64,000 nt of DNA from assembly GCF_026341035.1 (NCBI RefSeq), contig NZ_JAPEOQ010000002.1:1922001-1986000 (forward strand), given 5' to 3'. A program made the position numbers and the translations under genes. Of the stretch, positions 51,402 to 59,100 are shown piece by piece. This DNA comes from Streptomyces sp. NBC_01016 (GTDB lineage: Bacteria; Actinomycetota; Actinomycetes; Streptomycetales; Streptomycetaceae). Numbering within the stretch: the stretch's first letter is position 1; each line of letters starts with the position of its first letter. The notes under the pieces were generated by a model. That model was not told where the DNA came from, ran no database searches, and saw only the letters and a program-made list of their open reading frames with translations.

Positions 51402-54199
51402 CGGGTGCCCCCTCGCAACTCGACCAGGTCCGCCAGTTCCGCGTCGGTGAGTTCGGTCAGCGCCGCCTCACCGGAACCGAGCACCGCGTCCGCCAACTCC
51501 TGCTTACGGAGCAGCATTTCCGCGATCCGGTCCTCGATCGTGCCCTCGGCGATCAGCCGGTGCACCTGCACCGGCCTGGTCTGCCCGATCCGGTACGCGC
51601 GGTCGGTGGCCTGCGCCTCCACGGCCGGGTTCCACCAGCGGTCGTAGTGCACGACGTGCTCCGCGCGCGTGAGGTTGAGGCCCGTGCCCGCAGCCTTCAA
51701 CGAGAGAAGGAACACGGGCACTTCGCCCTCCTGGAAGCGCCGCACCATGGCCTCGCGCTCCGCGACCGGGGTGCCTCCGTGGAGGAACATCACCGGCACG
51801 CCGCGGGCCACCAGATGTCGCTCCACGAGGCGGGCCATCTGCACGTACTGCGTGAAGACCAGCACGCCGGCGTCCTCGGACAGGATCGTGTCCAGGAGCT
51901 CGTCGAGGAGTTCCAGCTTCCCGGAGCGGCCGGTGATGCGCGGCTTGTCCTCCTTGAGGTACTGCGCCGGGTGGTTGCAGATCTGCTTGAGGCCGGTGAG
52001 GAGCTTGACGATCAGACCGCGCCGCTCGAATCCCGCCGCCCCGGAGATCTCCGCGAGCGTCTCCCGCACCACGGCCTCGTACAGGCCCGCCTGTTCGGCG
52101 GTGAGGGACACCGCGCGATCCGTCTCGGTCTTGGGCGGCAGCTCCGGGGCGATGCCGGGATCCGACTTGCGTCGACGCAACAGGAAGGGCCCCACGAGCT
52201 TGGCCAGACGCTCCGCGGCCGCCGGGTCCTTGCCGCCCTCGATCGCCCGGGCGTAGCGCGTACGGAAGGTGCCGAGGCGGCCCAGGAGACCGGGCGTCGT
52301 CCAGTCGAGCAGGGCCCACAGCTCGGAGAGGTTGTTCTCGACCGGGGTGCCGGTGAGCGCCACGCGCGCGCGTGCGCCGATGGTGCGCAGTTCCTTGGCC
52401 GTCGCCGAGTAGGGGTTCTTCACGTGCTGCGCCTCGTCGGCGACGAGCATTCCCCAGGACGCGGTGCCGAGTTGGGTGGCGTCGAGGCGCATCGTGCCGT
52501 AGGTGGTGAGTACGAACTCGCCGTCGGCGAGGTTCTCCAGGGAGCGGCGCCCGCCGTGGAAGCGGCGTACGGGGGTGCCGGGCGCGAACCTCTCGATCTC
52601 GCGCTGCCAGTTGCCCATCAGGGATGTCGGGCAGACCACGAGCGTCGGTCCCGCGCTCTCCGGGGAGCTCTGGCGGTGCAGGTGCAGCGCGATCAGCGTG
52701 ATCGTCTTGCCGAGGCCCATGTCGTCGGCGAGACAGGCGCCGAGGCCCAGCGAGGTCATGTGGGCGAGCCAGTTGAGTCCACGCAGCTGGTAGTCGCGCA
52801 ATTCGGCGTCGAGCGCGTCCGGTTGGCCTACCGGCGTCATGCCCTCGGGGTCCGCGAGACGGTCCCGCAGGGCCGTGAGCCAGCCCGTCGGCCGTACGTC
52901 GACCCGGCGGCCCTCGACCTCCGTCGAGCCCGTGAGAACGGCGCTCAGCGCGTCGACCGGGGTGACCTTGCGGTCCTGGTGCGAGCGGGCGCGGCGGGCC
53001 TCCGCGGGGTCGATCAGCACCCACTGGTCGCGCAGCCGTACGACGGGACGGTTCGCCTCGGCGAGCACGTCCAGCTCCGCGCGGCTCAACTCCTGGTCGC
53101 CGAGGGCGAACCGCCAGTCGAACGCCAGCAGGGCGTCGGCCGACAGGAAGGACGGGCCGTCGGAGGAGAGCCCGTCGGGGGCCTCGCCATCGGCCGGGCC
53201 GATCACCGCGCGGGCCGTCAACTTGCGGGCCAGCTCCCTGGGCCAGTGCACCTCGACGCCGGCCGCGGACAGCGCCCGCGCGCCCTCGCCGAGCAGCTCC
53301 GTGACCTCCTCGTCGGCCAGTTCGACGGCGTCCGGCACGGTCGCGGAGAGCAGCGGCGCGAGTGGTGTCCACGCGCGCGTGGCGCGGCGCAGTGCCAACA
53401 ACGCGTCCATACGGGCACGGTCGCCGAAGGCGCGCGCCGAGGATCCGCCCCCGGCCCACACTTGTGCCGCATCCGCGACCAGGGTGGGATCGCTGACGCT
53501 GTGCAGTTGAAGCACCGCGCGGAACGGGGAGCGGGGCTCGTCGTCCGTGATCTGCTCGAGTCCGGGGACCTCCACGCGCAGCGAGATCCGCACACCCGCG
53601 TCGAGCCCCGCCGCGACATCCCCCGCCCAGGGGCGCAGTTCGGGCACGCGCTGCGGTTCCCGCGCGGCGAACGCCGGTCCACCGGCGGCGTGCGCGGCGG
53701 CGGGGGAACGCGGCAGGGCGTCGGCCACCGCGTCCAGGAACGCGCGCAGCAGTCGTTCCGGGGCGTGCAGGCGCGGCGCTTCGGTCCCGTCCAGCGGCAC
53801 GGCGTGTGCCTCGGGCGGCATCGCGGCGGCCAGCTCCCTGACCCGGTCGAGGTCGCCGGCCCCCAGCGGTCCTGCGCGCCACGCGTCGTGGCCTTCGGCG
53901 CTCACTCCCGGCAACAGCAGCCCACGGGCGACGAGTTGGAGCGCCAGGAGGCCGGCCGCGCCCCAGAAGGTCGCCGTCGGGTCGGCGTCCGCGGTGGTAC
54001 GCGCGCGGGTGAGCACCGGCAGCGCGGCGCGCATGGGCAGGGTGACGGCCGGTACGGTCACCGGCTCCACGGCGTCCTCACCGGGCAGCGCGAGGCGCAG
54101 TTCGGTGCGGGTGCCCGCGTCCGGCAGCGGCGGCTCGCCGCCTTCGGGTCGCCAGAAGGCCACGGTCGACGTGCGGGCCGGGTCGGCGGGGGTGAACAC
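51398..54199 (-). CDS. SNF2/Rad54-family DEAD/DEAH helicase (HelZ/HepA-like)
   Basis: A 933-residue SWI2/SNF2 ATPase as annotated from GTG 54199. The N-terminal 430 residues are family-specific; the ATPase core has LADDMGLGKTI (motif I), VADEAQHVKNP (motif II), ALTGTPVENNLSELWALLDW, and in the C-lobe VFTQYVQMARLV, FLLSLKAAGTGLNLT and QATDRAYRIGQ (motif VI). Such proteins remodel protein-DNA complexes or help recycle RNA polymerase. In-frame coding extends upstream with good codon use to about 54290 but has no standard start; see findings. Coupled to the SWIM gene. Confidence 0.92.
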   Translation of the reverse strand: MFTPADPARTSTVAFWRPEGGEPPLPDAGTRTELRLALPGEDAVEPVTVPAVTLPMRAALPVLTRARTTADADPTATFWGAAGLLALQLVARGLLLPGVSAEGHDAWRAGPLGAGDLDRVRELAAAMPPEAHAVPLDGTEAPRLHAPERLLRAFLDAVADALPRSPAAAHAAGGPAFAAREPQRVPELRPWAGDVAAGLDAGVRISLRVEVPGLEQITDDEPRSPFRAVLQLHSVSDPTLVADAAQVWAGGGSSARAFGDRARMDALLALRRATRAWTPLAPLLSATVPDAVELADEEVTELLGEGARALSAAGVEVHWPRELARKLTARAVIGPADGEAPDGLSSDGPSFLSADALLAFDWRFALGDQELSRAELDVLAEANRPVVRLRDQWVLIDPAEARRARSHQDRKVTPVDALSAVLTGSTEVEGRRVDVRPTGWLTALRDRLADPEGMTPVGQPDALDAELRDYQLRGLNWLAHMTSLGLGACLADDMGLGKTITLIALHLHRQSSPESAGPTLVVCPTSLMGNWQREIERFAPGTPVRRFHGGRRSLENLADGEFVLTTYGTMRLDATQLGTASWGMLVADEAQHVKNPYSATAKELRTIGARARVALTGTPVENNLSELWALLDWTTPGLLGRLGTFRTRYARAIEGGKDPAAAERLAKLVGPFLLRRRKSDPGIAPELPPKTETDRAVSLTAEQAGLYEAVVRETLAEISGAAGFERRGLIVKLLTGLKQICNHPAQYLKEDKPRITGRSGKLELLDELLDTILSEDAGVLVFTQYVQMARLVERHLVARGVPVMFLHGGTPVAEREAMVRRFQEGEVPVFLLSLKAAGTGLNLTRAEHVVHYDRWWNPAVEAQATDRAYRIGQTRPVQVHRLIAEGTIEDRIAEMLLRKQELADAVLGSGEAALTELTDAELADLVELRGGTR

Positions 54200-54541
54200 G
54201 ACGCCGCAGCGCGCGAGTTCGGTGGTCTCGGAGGGGGTGGGCGGAGCGGTGTGGGTGTGCTCGGAGATGGCGACGTCCTCGTATTCATCAAACTTGACTA
54301 CTCACCCTGGAGGCGCCGAGGGTACACCTCCCGATCAGCCGGACGCGCCTCCATGTGTCGTGATCTGGATCACCTGACCCTTAAGGGTGGGGCTTACCCC
54401 CCTGTCGTGGTGGGGTGCGCCCAGGCGGTACTCGGGTGGTGGCGCCATGGCCGATGAAGGTCCGTGATCCATAGGTTCCTAGTGGTCGGGCGACGCGTAG
54501 CCCGCCGCATCGACCTCACCCACCACAGACCGGAGACCGCC
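54200..54541. promoter_or_regulatory. SNF2/desaturase divergent region with palindromes
   Basis: The first ~90 bases (to 54290) are probably coding for the SNF2 N-terminus. Beyond that are two perfect palindromes: GTGATCTGGATCAC (54360-54373), close to a CRP/FNR-type site, and ACCCTTAAGGGT (54377-54388). The Streptomyces Crp motif differs at one key base, so the binding protein is uncertain. The remainder up to the desaturase start shows nothing else recognisable. Confidence 0.55.
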
Positions 54542-55597
54542 ATGCCCTCGGCCGTCGGAACCCTGCCGGAGCCCACCACCGGGCCGGCCTCCCCCGAAGG
54601 GGGAAGCGAGTTCACGCCACTGCTGCGCGCCATCAAGGGGCAGGGGCTGCTGGAGCGGCGCACCGGCTGGTACGTACGCACCATCCTGGTCAACGCCCTG
54701 TGCCTCGGCGCCGTCGTCACGGGCATGGCTCTCATCGGCGGCTCCTGGTGGGTGCTCGCCCTGGCACCGGTCCTTGCGGCGCTGTGCGCACGCACCGCCT
54801 TCATCGGACACGACGCGGGCCACGCCCAGATCACCGGGAACCGCTCGGTGAGCCGGCTGATCGGCCTGGTCCACGGCAACCTGCTGCTCGGCATGAGTTA
54901 CTCCTGGTGGAACGACAAGCACAACCGGCACCACGCCAACCCGAACCACATCGAGAAGGACCCCGACGTCGCCGCCGACGTACTCGTCTTCACCAGCAAA
55001 CAGGCCGCCACGCGCGCGGGGTTCCGCGGCTGGCTCACCCGCCACCAGGCCTGGCTCTTCTTCCCGCTCACCCTGCTCGAGGGCCTCGCCCTGAAGATCT
55101 CCGGATTCCAGGACCTGCGCCGCCAGGGCGGCCGCGAACGCCTCGTGGAGGGCGCGTTCCTGGTCGCGCACGTGGCCGGTTACCTGACGCTGCTCCTCAC
55201 CACCATGCCGCTCGGCCACGCGCTCGTCTTCGCGGCCCTCCATCAGGCCCTGTTCGGGCTGCATCTGGGTATGGCGTTCGCCCCCAACCACAAGGGCATG
55301 GAGATGCCGGACCCGGACGGCGACAAGTGGGGCCACCTGCGCCGCCAGGTCCTCACCTCGCGCAACATCAAGGGCAGCGCGCTGACCGACTGGTTCCTCG
55401 GCGGCCTCAACTACCAGATCGAGCACCACCTGTTCCCGAGCATGCCCCGCCCCCACCTGCGCCTCGCCCAACCCATGGTGAAGGCCCACTGCCGCGGGCT
55501 CGGCATCCCCTTCGTGGAGACAGGGCTTGTCGACTCCTACCGCCAGGCGCTGCGCCACATGTATGAAGTGGGAGAGCCGCTACGGGTCGACATCTGA
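54542..55597 (+). CDS. Fatty-acid desaturase (acyl-lipid, integral membrane)
   Basis: A 351-residue membrane di-iron desaturase. The three histidine boxes are HDAGH (about 97), HNRHH (about 132) and QIEHH (about 299), the last with the Gln of front-end type acyl-lipid desaturases. Four hydrophobic helices flank the boxes. No fused cytochrome b5 domain, so electrons come from a ferredoxin or an oxidoreductase elsewhere. It introduces a double bond in membrane lipids, perhaps in response to cold. Confidence 0.93.
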   Translation: MPSAVGTLPEPTTGPASPEGGSEFTPLLRAIKGQGLLERRTGWYVRTILVNALCLGAVVTGMALIGGSWWVLALAPVLAALCARTAFIGHDAGHAQITGNRSVSRLIGLVHGNLLLGMSYSWWNDKHNRHHANPNHIEKDPDVAADVLVFTSKQAATRAGFRGWLTRHQAWLFFPLTLLEGLALKISGFQDLRRQGGRERLVEGAFLVAHVAGYLTLLLTTMPLGHALVFAALHQALFGLHLGMAFAPNHKGMEMPDPDGDKWGHLRRQVLTSRNIKGSALTDWFLGGLNYQIEHHLFPSMPRPHLRLAQPMVKAHCRGLGIPFVETGLVDSYRQALRHMYEVGEPLRVDI

Positions 55598-55743
55598 CGG
55601 CCTCCCCGCCATGTGCGGGGCGTGGAATCAGGGATGTCTCAGGGTTGCCGGACGGAACTGCGGGCGACGTGGGCCCGTTTCTCACAGCAGAGGCGGGTCC
55701 GCTCCACTCAGGCGAGGGCGGGCCGCCCCGAAGGAGGCCACAC

Positions 55744-55926
55744 ATGTCGAAGAGCGCGAAGATTGCCGTGGGAGGTGTGGCGGCCGGCATCATCCTGTTG
55801 ATCTGGCTGCCCTGGTGGGCGGCCCTGCTCATCGTGCTGGGCGCGCCCGCCGCCGCATACATGTTGCTCGACCCCTCGCAGCGGCGCCGGCTGCGCCGCG
55901 CCTCGCGCAAGGAGCTGGGGCGCTGA
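55744..55926 (+). CDS. Small hydrophobic membrane protein, 60 residues
   Basis: MSKSAKIAVGGVAAGIILLI followed by a second hydrophobic segment (LPWWAALLIVLGAPAAAYML) and a basic tail (RRRLRRASRKELGR). GAAGGAGG precedes the ATG. Two TM helices with a basic cytoplasmic tail; no family recognised. Downstream of the desaturase by 146 bases; possibly co-transcribed. Confidence 0.75.
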   Translation: MSKSAKIAVGGVAAGIILLIWLPWWAALLIVLGAPAAAYMLLDPSQRRRLRRASRKELGR

Positions 55927-55986
55927 GGGGACATCGTGACCATCGGAGCCGCACGGGACGTTCGCGCCCCGCGCGGCTCCGTCGAT

Positions 55987-56811
55987 TCACGTAGGGCGTA
56001 CGGCCATCTTGTCGAGCGCTTCGAGCAGGCTCGGCAGTTCCCGGCCGCGGCCGACCGGCAGCACTTCGCCCGGCTCGTCGTCGAGGAGCACGAAGGCGAT
56101 GTCGTCGGTCCGCGCGACCATCGACCAGCCGGGCCCGTCGGCGCGCAGCGTCCGGGCGTCGCCGGAGGCGAACGAGGAGCGCACGCGACCCAGGGGCGGC
56201 GGCGCGTCCACGTATCCGCGTACCTCCGAGAGGACCCGCCGGATGCCCGTCTGGGTGCCGCTCGGCTCGCCCTCCTGAGGCGCCTCGGCGTCCTCCTCCG
56301 TGGCGAACTGGGAGTCGTCGAGCTGTTCCCGCCACACGGCCCACTGGAGCGCTATCTCGTCCGCCCCCAGGCGCCGTTGGGCCGGGCCCCACGTCTCCGT
56401 GTCGGGCGGCGTCAGCGGCGGTGTGTCGGCGTACTCGGGGTCGGGCTCGGGATCGTGCGGCGCGGGGACGCCCGGGGCGGCCACGGCGAGCGAGAGCGGC
56501 CAGCCGGGCAGCGCGGCGACCATGCTGTCCTCGTCGGGCGAGAGCTCGTACTCCATGCCGCAGTCCCACGACGCGATGGCGACGGCGACCAGCGACACGT
56601 CGTCGACCACGACGGTCCACCGAGCGCCCTGCCCGTCCTGGCCGAGCACCAGACCGTATCCCTCGGCCAACGGCGCGAGCCCCAGGGCCCCGCAGGCCTC
56701 CGGGTAGTCGTCACCGAGCACGCTCGGGAACTTCGCAGGCGTCAGCAACACCGCCGTCAGCACGTACAGCGCGTCGTCCCCATCGACCGCCGCTTCGTCC
56801 ACTCCGGTCAC
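55987..56811 (-). CDS. Conserved hypothetical protein
   Basis: A 274-residue acidic, soluble protein. I recognise no domain. It starts with GTG at 56811 preceded by GGGGAGG; the first 60 residues (ALYVLTAVLLTPAKFPSVLG) are ordered, then there is a Pro/Glu/Asp-rich middle (HDPEPDPEYADTPPLTPPDT) and a C-terminal part with FVLLDDEPGEVLPVGRGREL. An open frame extends upstream to 56943 without a better start. Single gene, both flanks short. Confidence 0.72.
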   Translation of the reverse strand: MTGVDEAAVDGDDALYVLTAVLLTPAKFPSVLGDDYPEACGALGLAPLAEGYGLVLGQDGQGARWTVVVDDVSLVAVAIASWDCGMEYELSPDEDSMVAALPGWPLSLAVAAPGVPAPHDPEPDPEYADTPPLTPPDTETWGPAQRRLGADEIALQWAVWREQLDDSQFATEEDAEAPQEGEPSGTQTGIRRVLSEVRGYVDAPPPLGRVRSSFASGDARTLRADGPGWSMVARTDDIAFVLLDDEPGEVLPVGRGRELPSLLEALDKMAVRPT

Positions 56812-56988
56812 GCCGGCCTCCCCTGAACTTCGTTCCACCGGCGAGACCTTAGTCAGTGCCCGATGCCGTCGTACAGGGGGGTCCACACTCGATGACCAGG
56901 AAAATCGACAACAATCCAGCCCCTGCACCCCTCCCGTGAGCAAACTGTCAACATCCCGTGCCCACCATGTGCGCCTCGCGCACGTTGC

Positions 56989-57285
56989 TCAGCCGGCCGG
57001 CAGCCCAAGAAGGGCGCGAGCGACGGTCCGTGGCGGCTCGTCGCGTTCCCGCGCGAGGGCGATGACGGCCCGGCAGGCGAGCTCGTTGACCCCGAAGGCC
57101 AGCGCACTCGGCTCGACCCAGCCCGCCGCCTCGTCGGCCCGCTCCTGGTCATCTTCGACGCCCGCCACCACATAGGTGGCAGCCGCCTCGAACAGATTGT
57201 GCGCCCGCTCCTTCTTGCTCGGCGTACCACCGTCCTCGCGCCACGTCCTCCACGCCTTACGGACCCGATCGATCATGGACGCCAC
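56989..57285 (-). CDS. Small conserved hypothetical protein
   Basis: A 98-residue helical protein (MIDRVRKAWRTWREDGGTPS, then RAHNLFEAAATYVVAGVEDD). GTG at 57285 or ATG at 57276 may be the start; neither has a perfect ribosome site. Helix-rich and acidic; no family recognised. The 176-base gap to the 274-residue protein has short open frames but no strong gene. Confidence 0.62.
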   Translation of the reverse strand: MASMIDRVRKAWRTWREDGGTPSKKERAHNLFEAAATYVVAGVEDDQERADEAAGWVEPSALAFGVNELACRAVIALARERDEPPRTVARALLGLPAG

Positions 57286-57425
57286 CGTCCCCCTACCCGT
57301 AACCCCCGACGTGTGTCACGGAGTTCCGGCCATCGTGACAGACCCGCCCACGCAACGGATCCCGTGCGGCGGGGGTCAGTGGGCCTCGGTTCCAGGCGGC
57401 CGCCTTCCAGTGTTGTTGGCGCGGC

Positions 57426-58028
57426 TCAGCCCTCCTCCCGCACCGCGAGTGCCAGGAAGCGGTCGTCCTCGTCGGCGTACGAGGTCATGCGCCAGCCGGC
57501 GGCGGCGAGGAGTGGGCGCAGGTTGGGCTCGGCGCGCAGGTCGTCCGGGGTGAGGGCGCGGCCGTGGCGGGCGGCGAGGGCGGCCCGGCCGATCGGGTGG
57601 AACAGTGCGAGCAGCCCGCCGGGGCGTACCACGCGCGCCAACTCGCGCAGATTCTCGGACGGTTGCGGCAAGTGCGAGATGAGCCCGGCCCCGAACACCG
57701 CGTCCAGCACGCCCGCGCGCAGCGGCAGTCGGGCCACGTCCGTGAGCAGAAGCCGCCCCTCGGTGTCCCTGCCCGCCCGTACGGCCCGCTCCAGCATGGC
57801 CGCTGTCAGGTCGGCGCCCAGGACCACCCCGGAAGGCCCCACGGCCGCGCGCAGCGGTGACAGCGCCCGCCCCGTGCCGCACCCGGCGTCGAGCACACGG
57901 TCACCGGGGCGCAGTTCCAGCGCGGCCACCGCGGACGCGTAGGCCGGGCCGTCGTCGGGGAAACGGGTGTCCCAGTCGGCGGCTCTGGCCGCGAAGAACT
58001 CCTGCACACGTGTGGCGTCATCGCTCAT
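57426..58028 (-). CDS. Class I SAM-dependent methyltransferase (type 11)
   Basis: A 200-residue enzyme with SAM motif I VLDAGCGTGRALSPL, motif II LGADLTAAMLERA and the post-motif ELARVVRPGGLLALFHPI. The start at 58028 is preceded by GGAGCGC; ATG at 58037 is also in frame. The C-terminal region has an Arg-rich helix. Substrate unknown. It is divergent from the MHYT gene at 58259, with a 230-base gap. Confidence 0.85.
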   Translation of the reverse strand: MSDDATRVQEFFAARAADWDTRFPDDGPAYASAVAALELRPGDRVLDAGCGTGRALSPLRAAVGPSGVVLGADLTAAMLERAVRAGRDTEGRLLLTDVARLPLRAGVLDAVFGAGLISHLPQPSENLRELARVVRPGGLLALFHPIGRAALAARHGRALTPDDLRAEPNLRPLLAAAGWRMTSYADEDDRFLALAVREEG

Positions 58029-58258
58029 GCGCTCCATGATTGCGCAGCGCACTGACAGCGGCGCCCAGGCGCGTCCCGTGACACGAGTGGGGGACGAAGG
58101 ATCGAAAGGTCCCGTTCTTCGTCGAAGACATCGCATGCACGTGCGGTGCGCATGTTCGACTTTCCGGCGACCGTTCCGCACCGTATCTCCTTCGTATTCC
58201 AAAACCTTTCGAACTGCGCCCCTGTTGTACGCCCCCACGGGCCTACCGTCCCTGACTC

Positions 58259-59032
58259 ATGGGACACCTGGACCACGCCGCCTTCGGCTGGCTTACCCCC
58301 GTGCTGTCGTACGCGATGGCCTGCATCGGCGCCGCGCTCGGACTGCGCTGCACCGTACGCGCCCTGAACACCACGGGGAGCGCACGACGCAACTGGCTGC
58401 TCACGGCCGCTTCCGCCATCGGCACCGGCATCTGGACCATGCACTTCGTGGCGATGCTCGGGTTCACCGTCACCGGCACCGAGATCCGCTACAACGTCCC
58501 GCTGACCATCCTCAGCCTGGTCGTCGCGGTGACCGTCGTCGGTGTCGGCGTCTTCGCCGTCGGTCACCACAGCGAGCGCGGGCGCGCGCTGGTCCTGGGC
58601 GGCCTCACCACGGGCATCGGCGTGGCCAGCATGCACTACCTGGGGATGGCGGCCCTGCGCCTGCACGGGAAGGTCAGTTACGACCCGCTGCTGGTCGCCC
58701 TCTCCGTGGTGATCGCCGTCGTCGCGGCGACCGCCGCGCTGTGGGCCGCCCTCAACATCAAGTCACCGGGCGCCGTCGCGGTCGCCTCCCTCGTCATGGG
58801 CGGCGCCGTGAGCAGCATGCACTACACCGGGATGATGGCGGTGAGCGTGCGGGTGACCCCCTCCACGGCGGAGCTCGCCGGGGCCACGGCGATGCAGTTC
58901 ATCTTCCCGCTGGCCGTGGGGCTCGGTTCCTACCTCTTCCTGACCTCGGCGTTCGTCGCGCTGTCCCCGACCGCGGACGAGAGGGAGGCCTCCACGTCGG
59001 CGCAGCGCCCGCTGGAGCACCAGACTCCCTGA
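58259..59032 (+). CDS. MHYT-domain 7TM sensor-like membrane protein
   Basis: A 257-residue membrane protein made almost wholly of the MHYT module: three repeats, WTMHFVAMLG (about 60), ASMHYLGMAA (about 127) and SSMHYTGMMA (about 182), in about seven TM helices. MHYT proteins are proposed to bind copper and sense O2, CO or NO. In most bacteria MHYT is fused to GGDEF or kinase domains; here it is free and ends 68 bases before the sensor kinase CvnA-type gene, so it may be its sensory partner. Confidence 0.9.
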   Translation: MGHLDHAAFGWLTPVLSYAMACIGAALGLRCTVRALNTTGSARRNWLLTAASAIGTGIWTMHFVAMLGFTVTGTEIRYNVPLTILSLVVAVTVVGVGVFAVGHHSERGRALVLGGLTTGIGVASMHYLGMAALRLHGKVSYDPLLVALSVVIAVVAATAALWAALNIKSPGAVAVASLVMGGAVSSMHYTGMMAVSVRVTPSTAELAGATAMQFIFPLAVGLGSYLFLTSAFVALSPTADEREASTSAQRPLEHQTP

Positions 59033-59100
59033 CCGCCCCCGCACCGCCACCGGCCCGGCACCAGGAGCGCGAAGGTGCCCCGACCCCGATCGAGGAGGCC

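Noticed and set aside
51362..54457. A 1031-codon plus-strand open frame
   Set aside because: It lies antisense to the SNF2 gene, is Arg/Gly/Gln-rich without domains and arises from GC3 bias; the minus-strand helicase motifs are unambiguous.
57967..59100. Upstream extension of the CvnA-type kinase to 57967
   Set aside because: The extension overlaps the MHYT gene in another frame and the methyltransferase; the ATG at 59101 has a strong GAGGAGG site.
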